Source of the DNA: Gemmatimonadota bacterium
GTDB taxonomy: Bacteria > Gemmatimonadota > Gemmatimonadetes > JACCXV01
Assembly: GCA_013696835.1 (NCBI GenBank)
Contig: JACCXV010000038.1
Span: forward strand, 1-7,674
Direction of reading: 5' to 3'
DNA length: 7,674 nucleotides
This document shows, piece after piece, positions 1 to 5,962 of the stretch; within the stretch, counting starts at the first letter, position 1, and each line of letters opens with the position of its first letter. Under the pieces are notes generated by a model, which saw only the letters and a program-made list of their open reading frames with translations, was not told where the DNA came from and did not search any database. The position numbers and the translations under genes were made by a program.

Positions 1-3000
1 CGAGCTCGACGGCGGAGACGGGACCTTCCGTCTCGAGCCTGCCGCGCACGATCTCCGCGAGCGCTCCCACCGCCTCCCAGCGCCTCGCACGCTCCGCGGG
101 TGGCGCTTCGATCGTCGTCTCCGCTTCGACGCGATCCCAGACCGCCTCGATGAGGGCCAGCCGTTCCGCGGGTGCCCAGAACTCACGCCGCTCTCCGTCC
201 GCGCTCACCGTCCGCACGCGAGCCACGCGGCCGTCGAGGCGCAGACCCGCGAGCCGGTCTTCCCAGGTCGCGCATTCAGCGGGTGTAGCCACGCACACGC
301 CGAGCAGCACGTCGTGAACCTCCTCGGTGTCGCGCGGGTCCGGTCGGGCCTCGGCGCGCACGCGCGCGATCGCGTCGCCGTCCAGGGTGCCTAGCTCGTC
401 CGCGGCCCGGAACTCCAGGTTCCGGCGCGTCGCGACCGCCAGCGTGCGCCGCTCCTCGGCGGGCGCATCGTCGAGGAAGGCGTACGGCCGGGCGTTCAGG
501 ATCTCGTGCGCGAGGGGCGAAGGCTCGGGGACGTCGCGCGCGACGAGCCGGAGCGCCCCGGCATGAATGCGCTCGAGCAGATCCTCGAGCCGCACGATGT
601 CCATGGCCTCGGTCAGGCAGTCCTCGACGCTCTGGCGCACGATCGGGTGGTCGGGGACCTCTATGTCGCCGACGACGTGCTCGAGGCACGCCGCTGCCTG
701 CGGGAAGGCGGCGGCGAGCAGATCGTCGGACCGCATGCGCAGGATCTGGGGCGGGACCTTGCGGCCGTTCTGCTGGCGCAGGATGCCGAGCGCGCGGCCG
801 GCGTTCCAGCGCCAGCGCGTCTGAAACATCGGCGCGGCGAGGAGCGCCTGGACGAGCAGCTCGCGCGCGGTGGCGGGATGCAGGTAATGGAAGACGTCGT
901 GCAGCGGAAACGAGTGCTGGGGGCCCAGCGAGAGCACGATCGCGTCCTCGTTCGCGGCCGCCTGCAGCTCGAAGTTGAACGAGCGGCAGAACCGCTTTCG
1001 CAGCGCCAGGCCCCAGGCGCGGTTCAGCCGTCCCCCGAACGGGGCGTGCACGACGAGCTGCATGCCTCCCCCCTCATCGAAGAACCGTTCGAGGACGATC
1101 GTCTCCTGGGTGGGCAGCACCGTGAGCACGCGCTTGGCCGCGCCGAGGTACTCCTCGATCTGCTCGGCGGCCGCTCGATCCAGCCCCACCACCTCTTCCA
1201 GCCAGCGCGTGGCCTCGCCGGACCCGTACGCCGGGCCATCCTCGCCGCCCGCGCAGGCGGTCCCGTTGCCGCCGGTGCCGTTGCGGGGCAGCCGGCGTTC
1301 CACCTCCGACCGCAGGCGGCTCACCTGGACGGAGAGCTCGTGTGTGCGTGCGGGCGCCTCGCCCAGCCAGAAGGGAATGGACGGGGGCTGCCCGTGCGCG
1401 TCCTCCACCCGCACGCGGCCGCTCTCCACCTTGAGGATGCGCCAGGAGTTGTTGCCGAGCTGGAAGACGTCGCCCTGCATGGACTCCACCGCGAAGTCCT
1501 CGTTGAGCGTGCCCACGAGCGTCCCGTCGGGCTCGAGCACGACCTGGAAGTCGGCGTTGTCGGGAATCGCGCCGCCGGAGGTGATCACCGCCAGGCGCGC
1601 GCCACGGCGGGCCCGGATTCGTCCATTCACCCCGTCCCGGTGCACCCACGCGCCCCGCCGCCCGCGCCGCGTCGCGTAGCCGTCGGCGAGCATTCCCACC
1701 ACCGCGTCGTACTCGCCGCGTTCGAGTGCATGGAAGGAGTGCGTGCGCCGCACCAGCTCGTACAGGTCGCCCTCGTCCCAGTCCCGCGTGGCCGCAGCCG
1801 CCACGATCTGCTGCGCGAGGATGTCCAGGGGCCGAAGGGGGATCTCGAGCCTGTCCAGGAGACCTTCCCTCACCGAGAGCTGCAGGGCCGCGCACTCCAC
1901 GAGCTCGTCCCGGCTGAGGGCGAACAGCCGGCCGCGGGCGGTCGTTCCCCGCAGACGGCCGGAGCGGCCGACGCGCTGGAGGAGGGCCGCGATCGTGTGC
2001 GGCGAGCCGATCTGGATCACCAGGTCGACGGTGCCGACGTCGATGCCGAGCTCCAGGGACGAGGTCGCGACGAGCGCCCGGAGGCGCCCGGCCTTGAGCC
2101 GTTCCTCGGCGTCCAGGCGGCGCTCCCGCGACAGGCTTCCGTGATGCGAGGTGATGCGGTCCTCGCCGACACGCCTCGAAAGGTGGTGCACCGTCCGCTC
2201 CGCGAGGCGGCGCGTGTTCACGAAGATCAGCGTGGTGCGGTTGCCCTCGATCAGCTCGGCCAGTCGATCGTAGATCTCCTCCCAGACCTCTCCCGACAGG
2301 AGCGCGGACAGCGGGGATCTCGGTACCTCGACGGCAAGATCAAGGTCGCGGCGGTGCCCCTCGTCCACGATCGCGCAGTCGCGCCCCGGCCCCACGAGGA
2401 AGCGCGCGACCTCCTCGATGGGGCGCTGCGTGGCCGAGAGGCCGATCCTCAGCGGGGGCTCACCGGCGTGCGCCCGGGCGGGCTCCGCAGGCTCGAACAG
2501 CTGGCCGTTCTCGGACGTCGGCTGCCTGCCGGCCGAGCCCAGGTCCGGCCGGTCTCCGGCGGTGCCGTGCGTCACGAGGTGATCGAGCCGCTCCAGCGTG
2601 AGGGCCAGGTGGGCGCCCCGCTTGTCGTCTGCGACGGCGTGGATCTCGTCGACGATGACGGTGCGCACCGTCTGCAGCGCCGCTCGGCCGCGGCCCGTGC
2701 CGAGCAGGATGAAGAGGGATTCCGGTGTGGTCACCAGGATGTGGGGAGGCCGCCGCAGCATCGCCTGGCGCTCCGCGGGCGGCGTGTCGCCCGTCCGCAC
2801 GGCGGCGCGAACCTCGAGGTCCGGGAGGCCCATCGCGACCAGCTCGGCGCGGATCCCACTCAGGGGCTCCTCGAGGTTGCGCCGGATGTCGTTGCTCAGC
2901 GCCTTCAGGGGTGAGACGTAGAGGACGCACGTGCGGTCGGGGAGCGCGCTGCCCGTGGCGGCGTGCTCCAGGCCGCTGCGCACGAGCTCGTCGATCGCCG

Positions 3001-3226
3001 ACAGGAACGCCGCCAGCGTCTTGCCGGACCCCGTCGGCGCCGCTATGAGCGTGGGGCGGCCGGATCGGATGGCGGGCCAGCCGCGCTCCTGGGGCGTCGA
3101 CGGACCCTGGGGAAAGCGCGACGCGAACCAGCGCGCGACGGCGGGATGGAAGGACGAGAGGGGCTCGGCGGCGCAGGCCAGGCTGGAGGCAAAAGGCGAC
3201 AGGGAAGCAACGGAAACCGAGCTCAA
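1..3226 (-). CDS. lhr: Lhr-type SF2 DEAD/DEAH-box helicase, C-terminus cut by window edge
   Basis: An ATP-dependent, 3'-5' translocating superfamily 2 helicase of the Lhr family, which acts on DNA and RNA:DNA hybrids in repair. The frame is open from position 3226 to the left edge (1075 codons). Visible motifs, by residue: Walker A PTGSGKT 64-70, Ia YVSPLKALSND 103-113, TTPES from 166, Walker B DEIH 193-196, SAT 264-266 and motif VI QRVGRSGR 417-424. The Lhr core signature IPFWLGEAP starts at 617, followed by DEGGGMQLV and PSPLAHEILNARPYAFLDD near 897. The core therefore ends around residue 900, and about 175 residues of the long C-terminal region are present, as in full-length (about 1500 aa) Lhr rather than the short ligase-associated form. 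The start is a TTG with GGAG 7 nt upstream; no ATG or GTG lies in frame nearby. Residues 218-258 look like an insert between motifs II and III. The family assignment is secure; the exact start is inferred. Confidence 0.95.
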   Translation of the reverse strand, partial: MSSVSVASLSPFASSLACAAEPLSSFHPAVARWFASRFPQGPSTPQERGWPAIRSGRPTLIAAPTGSGKTLAAFLSAIDELVRSGLEHAATGSALPDRTCVLYVSPLKALSNDIRRNLEEPLSGIRAELVAMGLPDLEVRAAVRTGDTPPAERQAMLRRPPHILVTTPESLFILLGTGRGRAALQTVRTVIVDEIHAVADDKRGAHLALTLERLDHLVTHGTAGDRPDLGSAGRQPTSENGQLFEPAEPARAHAGEPPLRIGLSATQRPIEEVARFLVGPGRDCAIVDEGHRRDLDLAVEVPRSPLSALLSGEVWEEIYDRLAELIEGNRTTLIFVNTRRLAERTVHHLSRRVGEDRITSHHGSLSRERRLDAEERLKAGRLRALVATSSLELGIDVGTVDLVIQIGSPHTIAALLQRVGRSGRLRGTTARGRLFALSRDELVECAALQLSVREGLLDRLEIPLRPLDILAQQIVAAAATRDWDEGDLYELVRRTHSFHALERGEYDAVVGMLADGYATRRGRRGAWVHRDGVNGRIRARRGARLAVITSGGAIPDNADFQVVLEPDGTLVGTLNEDFAVESMQGDVFQLGNNSWRILKVESGRVRVEDAHGQPPSIPFWLGEAPARTHELSVQVSRLRSEVERRLPRNGTGGNGTACAGGEDGPAYGSGEATRWLEEVVGLDRAAAEQIEEYLGAAKRVLTVLPTQETIVLERFFDEGGGMQLVVHAPFGGRLNRAWGLALRKRFCRSFNFELQAAANEDAIVLSLGPQHSFPLHDVFHYLHPATARELLVQALLAAPMFQTRWRWNAGRALGILRQQNGRKVPPQILRMRSDDLLAAAFPQAAACLEHVVGDIEVPDHPIVRQSVEDCLTEAMDIVRLEDLLERIHAGALRLVARDVPEPSPLAHEILNARPYAFLDDAPAEERRTLAVATRRNLEFRAADELGTLDGDAIARVRAEARPDPRDTEEVHDVLLGVCVATPAECATWEDRLAGLRLDGRVARVRTVSADGERREFWAPAERLALIEAVWDRVEAETTIEAPPAERARRWEAVGALAEIVRGRLETEGPVSAVEL

Positions 3227-3999
3227 CGCACGGCTCCGCCCAGCCGCTCCGCGAGGCGGCGGCGGTACGAGCGGATGCGTTCCGCGTTCGCGCCCACGTC
3301 GCTCGTGCCCACCCGGGAGCGCGAGCGGACGTCCACCTCGGACATCTCGCCCACCCTGCGCACGCGAATCGCGACGTCGTCCTCGAAGCCGAACCAGGGC
3401 GTGCGCGCGGTCGCCTCGATGTGACCCGCGCGGGCCTCGGCGGTGACCACCGTCCAGCCGCGGCTCGCCCGCGCTGTGTCCAGCGCCGCCCGGAAGACGG
3501 CATGCGCCGAGCGGCCGACGCGGAGCGTTGCGAGGTCGCCGTACGCCGCTCGCTGCGCATCCGCGAACTCGACGCCCGGATACGGTGCACCCGCGGCACC
3601 CCCGGCGACTCCGCTGCCCGCCCTCGTGAATTCCGGAGGGTCCGCCGGGTTCGTCGTGATGTCGTTGATGGGCGGCAGCGAGCGCGCCTTGTGCCACTGC
3701 GACAGGGATGGAGCAGCGACGCCCAACGCCAGCAGGAGCGCGGCGAATGCGGTGACGGCAGGCCTGGAGCCGGGCAGTCGTGGCCGGGTGGATGCGAGCG
3801 CCGCGAGCGCGACGAGCGTGACGAGGAACCCCGCTCCAGCCAGGTACACGCTCCAGCGGAGCACCCGGAAACCGAACCCGAAGTGCCACAGCCCCGCACG
3901 CGTCCCGAGCGGAGCCGCCAGGAGCAGGACGGCGGCGGCGCCGCCCAGCCCGAGCGCGGCCAGCAGGAGGCGTGAGCGCGGTAGTTGCGCCGTGAACAT
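3223..3999 (-). CDS. DUF1499 family membrane protein
   Basis: A 258-residue protein of no known biochemical function. Three hydrophobic segments (about 11-31, 47-69 and 80-97) anchor it in the membrane. They are followed by a soluble DUF1499 domain with the family's typical blocks: PPINDITTNPADPPEF at 109-124, YPGVEF from 140, a GW at 181-182, IEATARTPWFGFEDDVAIRV at 194-213 and DVRSRSRVGTSDVGANAERI at 223-242. DUF1499 can occur as a single domain; here it follows a three-helix N-terminal region. The start ATG has GAGG 8 nt upstream (4008-4011). The gene sits directly upstream of lhr with overlapping stop and start codons, so the two are probably co-transcribed. No functional link between DUF1499 and a helicase is known to me, and the pairing may reflect shared transcription only. 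Confidence 0.88.
   Translation of the reverse strand: MFTAQLPRSRLLLAALGLGGAAAVLLLAAPLGTRAGLWHFGFGFRVLRWSVYLAGAGFLVTLVALAALASTRPRLPGSRPAVTAFAALLLALGVAAPSLSQWHKARSLPPINDITTNPADPPEFTRAGSGVAGGAAGAPYPGVEFADAQRAAYGDLATLRVGRSAHAVFRAALDTARASRGWTVVTAEARAGHIEATARTPWFGFEDDVAIRVRRVGEMSEVDVRSRSRVGTSDVGANAERIRSYRRRLAERLGGAVR
3234..3237 (-). promoter_or_regulatory. Ribosome binding site supporting the TTG start of lhr
   Basis: GGAG on the minus strand lies 7 nt upstream of the TTG at 3226-3224, inside the last codons of the DUF1499 gene. It is the main reason for preferring this TTG. The TTG and the upstream TGA share two bases (TTGA), so ribosomes finishing DUF1499 could re-initiate here. Confidence 0.55.
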
Positions 4000-4054
4000 C
4001 TTACGCGCCTCGGGCCGTGACGTCGCTTCGCGCGCCGGGGCAACCAGGCTGCCA

Positions 4055-4157
4055 CGTTCGGAACGCCTCTTGCGTCATGGTGTACCGGCGGGGGAGCTGG
4101 ACTGCGGGGAGCCACAGGTGCAGGCCCGCTGGAGTTCCGGGAAACATGCGTTCCGAA
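4055..4157. promoter_or_regulatory. Divergent intergenic region with repeated TTC-GAA elements, candidate control region
   Basis: The 178-bp gap between the divergent DUF1499 and lmo0937-type genes holds an interrupted palindrome CGTTCGGAACG (4055-4065), a TTCCGGGAA (4135-4143) and a TTCCGAA (4151-4157). The last is the reverse complement of TTCGGAA in the first. GTTCCG also occurs as a direct repeat at 4134-4139 and 4150-4155, 16 nt apart. The gap must contain at least one promoter, but no convincing -35/-10 pair is visible. The GGAAC cores resemble the -35 of some extracytoplasmic-function sigma factors; that reading is speculative. In GC-rich DNA such short motifs can be chance. Confidence 0.22.
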
Positions 4158-4164
4158 ATTCTGG

Positions 4165-4172
4165 TAAGGAGG
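4165..4172 (+). promoter_or_regulatory. Near-consensus Shine-Dalgarno of the lmo0937-type gene
   Basis: TAAGGAGG ends 5 nt before the ATG at 4178 and matches the anti-Shine-Dalgarno end of 16S rRNA over eight bases. It is the strongest ribosome binding site in the window, fixes the start of this very short gene, and predicts high translation. Confidence 0.85.
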
Positions 4173-4177
4173 AAGTC

Positions 4178-4330
4178 ATGCTGTGGACAATCGTGGTCAT
4201 CCTGCTCGTGCTTTGGGCCCTCGGGTTCTTCGTCGCGAGCCTCGGGAACATCGTGCACATCCTGCTCGTGATCGCGCTCATCGCCATCGTCTGGAACCTG
4301 ATCGCGGGACGCGGCACGCGCGCGGTATAG
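4178..4330 (+). CDS. lmo0937-type (DUF5670-like) small membrane protein, 50 aa
   Basis: A 50-residue, almost wholly hydrophobic protein that begins MLWTIVVILLVLWALGFF and ends in a short basic tail (AGRGTRAV). Two membrane segments (about 2-20 and 26-43) are joined by a SLGNIVHIL turn. The MLWTI-VILLVLW opening and the central xxHILLVIALI block are typical of the lmo0937/DUF5670 family, which is widespread, 45-55 residues long and of unknown function. The frame stays open further upstream in the same phase, but the near-perfect Shine-Dalgarno at 4165-4172 and the family length mark this ATG as the true start. It is monocistronic: divergent from the DUF1499 gene and followed by a hairpin. A role in envelope or stress adaptation is often supposed for such proteins and is not shown by the sequence. 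Confidence 0.88.
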   Translation: MLWTIVVILLVLWALGFFVASLGNIVHILLVIALIAIVWNLIAGRGTRAV

Positions 4331-4364
4331 GGAGTGCAAGCGGCCCAGGCCGCATCGCTCGAGC

Positions 4365-4391
4365 GACGGGGCGCCCCGAAGGCGCCCCGTC
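4365..4391 (+). terminator. GC-rich hairpin between convergent genes, probable transcription terminator
   Basis: An 11-bp perfect stem, GACGGGGCGCC paired with GGCGCCCCGTC, encloses a 5-nt loop (CCGAA) 34 nt after the lmo0937-type stop. No good U-tract follows on the plus strand (CAGCATTTCAG) or on the minus strand. It may terminate plus-strand transcription as an I-shaped hairpin, common in high-GC bacteria, or act in both directions, since the GST gene converges on it from the other side. Confidence 0.55.
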
Positions 4392-4454
4392 AGCATTTCA
4401 GGGAGCGGCGCGCCATTCGCAGAGCGGCAGCCCGGTTCAGGTTCACCCTCTTCG

Positions 4455-5096
4455 TCAAGCTCGTGCGGGCGGGACATCGTGCTCCAGCACCCGGTCCACC
4501 CACCCCCTGACGCCGCCCATGCTTTCGGGCAGGGAGAGGTTGTCTCGTAGGAAGGCCCACATGGGGCTCTGGCGCGCGAATTCATCGCTCGCCCGTGCCG
4601 GCATGAGAGTGCAGGCGAGCACCACGTCGTACGTTGACATGCGCTCCCCGAGCAGGAAAGGGGACGCTGCCAGCACGCGCTCCAGCGGGCCCAGGGCGGG
4701 CTCCAGTGCGGCCCCGAGCCTCTGGACGGCCGATGCGTCCCGGTTCGGCTCCGGCTTCATCGCTTCGTTGAAGGCGGCGCGCAGGATGGGCCGCAGCCGC
4801 GCCTGCGTCTCGTCCCGCAGAGCATCTCCGCGCCGGATCTCCTCGATCCTGTCGGGCGTGAGCGATGGGGCGTCGCGATGATTGCTCTCCAGGTAATGCA
4901 GGATCGCCTCCGACTCGCGCATCCTTACCTCACCGTCGATCAGCACCGGCACGAGAGGCCAGTTGGCGGCGCGGAGCAGGGGGGACCGGTCGGCGGAAGA
5001 GATCTCCTCCATCTCGAAGGGCAGACCCTTGTAGCTCAGGGCGATCCTGACCTTCACGCAGTTGGGCGAGCGGTGGAACTCGAGCAGGCGCAGCAT
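4455..5096 (-). CDS. Glutathione S-transferase family protein
   Basis: A 213-residue cytosolic two-domain protein of the usual bacterial GST length. The N-terminal thioredoxin-like domain (about 1-72) opens MLRLLEFHRSPNCVKVRIAL, with S10 and C13 near the active site of the fold. It has the cis-proline in VPVLIDGE (P50) and the glutathione-binding pair E61-S62 in RESEAILHYLE. The all-helical C-terminal domain (about 85-205) carries the folding N-capping box S154-T-Y-D157 in LLGERMSTYDVVL. The family conjugates, isomerises or reduces electrophiles with glutathione; which reaction applies cannot be read here, and a thiol other than glutathione is possible in this lineage. The start ATG has GAGGAG 6 nt upstream (5103-5108). 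It is a single gene, convergent with the lmo0937-type gene and divergent from the ferritin-like gene. Confidence 0.93.
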   Translation of the reverse strand: MLRLLEFHRSPNCVKVRIALSYKGLPFEMEEISSADRSPLLRAANWPLVPVLIDGEVRMRESEAILHYLESNHRDAPSLTPDRIEEIRRGDALRDETQARLRPILRAAFNEAMKPEPNRDASAVQRLGAALEPALGPLERVLAASPFLLGERMSTYDVVLACTLMPARASDEFARQSPMWAFLRDNLSLPESMGGVRGWVDRVLEHDVPPARA

Positions 5097-5172
5097 GATC
5101 GTCTCCTCGTGCCTGCGAAGTGAATGCCGGCGGGGCTGTTCTTACACGATTGCCCTGGATGAACCTTCCAAA

Positions 5173-5186
5173 CGACTCGGGAGTCG
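5173..5186. repeat. Short inverted repeat in the GST/ferritin-like intergenic gap
   Basis: CGACTC and GAGTCG are separated by GG. Flanking segments GAACCT (5161-5166) and AGGTTC (5196-5201) are also complementary, so a longer cruciform or leader hairpin could form over 5161-5201. It could belong to the control region of either divergent gene. The arms are short, so significance is uncertain. Confidence 0.25.
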
Positions 5187-5277
5187 GGGCGCGGCAGGTT
5201 CGAAGGTCGTCGAGAAGGTGGCGCGGGCCATCAGCTTATGTCGGCTGCTCACGTCGCTGCCGTCAACACAGCCCGAT

Positions 5278-5299
5278 TTGACCTGATCCTTGCAAGGAT
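5278..5299. promoter_or_regulatory. 14-bp perfect palindrome beside a TTGACC box, candidate operator
   Basis: ATCCTTGCAAGGAT (5286-5299) is a perfect 14-bp palindrome about 48 nt upstream of the ferritin-like gene's ATG. A -35-like TTGACC (5278-5283) abuts it, but no matching -10 is obvious at 16-18 nt spacing. The arrangement suits a dimeric regulator bound in the promoter. The same gap also serves the divergent GST gene, so either or both could be controlled. Confidence 0.38.
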
Positions 5300-5347
5300 T
5301 GTCAGCGGGCAACGAATCTATCGCACACCCATAATCCGGGAGAGAGC

Positions 5348-5947
5348 ATGAAGGATGCAACCGATCGGCAGCCAGTGGTGAACAGCTACGTCAGCGACAT
5401 GCTGGCGCTCGAGAACCACATCGCAAAGGCGCTGGAGTCACAACTCAAGGACCTGGCCGGTTATCCGAGCGTGACGGCGGAGCTGCAGACGATTCTGGGC
5501 ACCGTTCGCGGACACGCCTCGGCGCTCGAATCCCTGCTCCAGCAGCGGGGTGGCGACTCGCAGAGCCCGATCAAAAAGGTCGGCTCCAGGCTGCTGGGCT
5601 TCGCAGCCGGCGCCATCGACCTCGTGCGCAGCGAGGGCCTGCCCAAGAATCTGCGGGACGACTACACCGCCTGCAGCCTGGCGACCATCGGCTATGTGAT
5701 GCTTCACACCACGGGCCTCAGCCTCGATGAACGCGAGGTGGGCGAGCTCGCGCAGCGACACCTGGCCAACTACGCCCGCATCGTGATGACGCTGCACAAC
5801 GTGGTGCCCTCGGCGGTCATCCAGTTCCTCCAGGAGGAGGGCCTTCCGGCCACGGACGACGTCCTGTCGGAGATCTCGGAGAACATCGAGGGTGTGTGGC
5901 GCGAGCAGTCCGGCCAGGTGCCGGATGCGGATGAGGTTCGCGTCTAG
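5348..5947 (+). CDS. Ferritin-like helical protein, tentatively DUF892/YciE-related
   Basis: A 199-residue soluble, strongly helical protein with no signal peptide. The pattern suggests a four-helix bundle: helix A about 12-37 (LALENHIAKALESQLKDL), B 41-66, a linker with IKK and SRLLG, C 101-122 after KNLRDDY, D 125-150, then a short tail helix. Helix A and the KNLRDDYTA block resemble the DUF892 ferritin-like family. By eye, the acidic residues of helix C in that family (pattern DYAxExxEIA) correspond here to C109 and A112, and the E-T pair of helix B to G51-T52. Only E22 of the usual ligands, with H24 beside it, is clearly kept. A metal site as in true ferritins is therefore doubtful. The start ATG has GGAG 5 nt upstream. 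It is a single gene and ends 15 bp from the convergent cardiolipin synthase gene. That it is a gene is secure; the family placement is tentative. Confidence 0.7.
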   Translation: MKDATDRQPVVNSYVSDMLALENHIAKALESQLKDLAGYPSVTAELQTILGTVRGHASALESLLQQRGGDSQSPIKKVGSRLLGFAAGAIDLVRSEGLPKNLRDDYTACSLATIGYVMLHTTGLSLDEREVGELAQRHLANYARIVMTLHNVVPSAVIQFLQEEGLPATDDVLSEISENIEGVWREQSGQVPDADEVRV

Positions 5948-5962
5948 CGGACCGGCCGACCT

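Noticed and set aside
506..2914. An 802-codon open frame on the plus strand opposite the helicase gene
   Set aside because: The complementary strand carries every Lhr motif in one continuous frame. The plus-strand product is a low-complexity Arg/Ala/Gly/Pro/Glu mix with no recognisable domain. Long antisense frames are expected in very GC-rich genes.
2460..4115. A 551-codon minus-strand frame spanning parts of the DUF1499 and lhr genes
   Set aside because: It is a shifted reading of two well-supported genes; its product is Arg/Pro/Ser-rich and lacks domains.
5190..5215. GGTTCGAA resembling a tRNA T-loop
   Set aside because: The flanks (GCAGG and GTCGT) do not form a T-stem, and no acceptor, D or anticodon arm can be found around it.
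5142..5360. A 72-codon minus-strand frame in the GST/ferritin-like gap
   Set aside because: It has no convincing ribosome binding site, overlaps the start of the ferritin-like gene, and shows no family signature.
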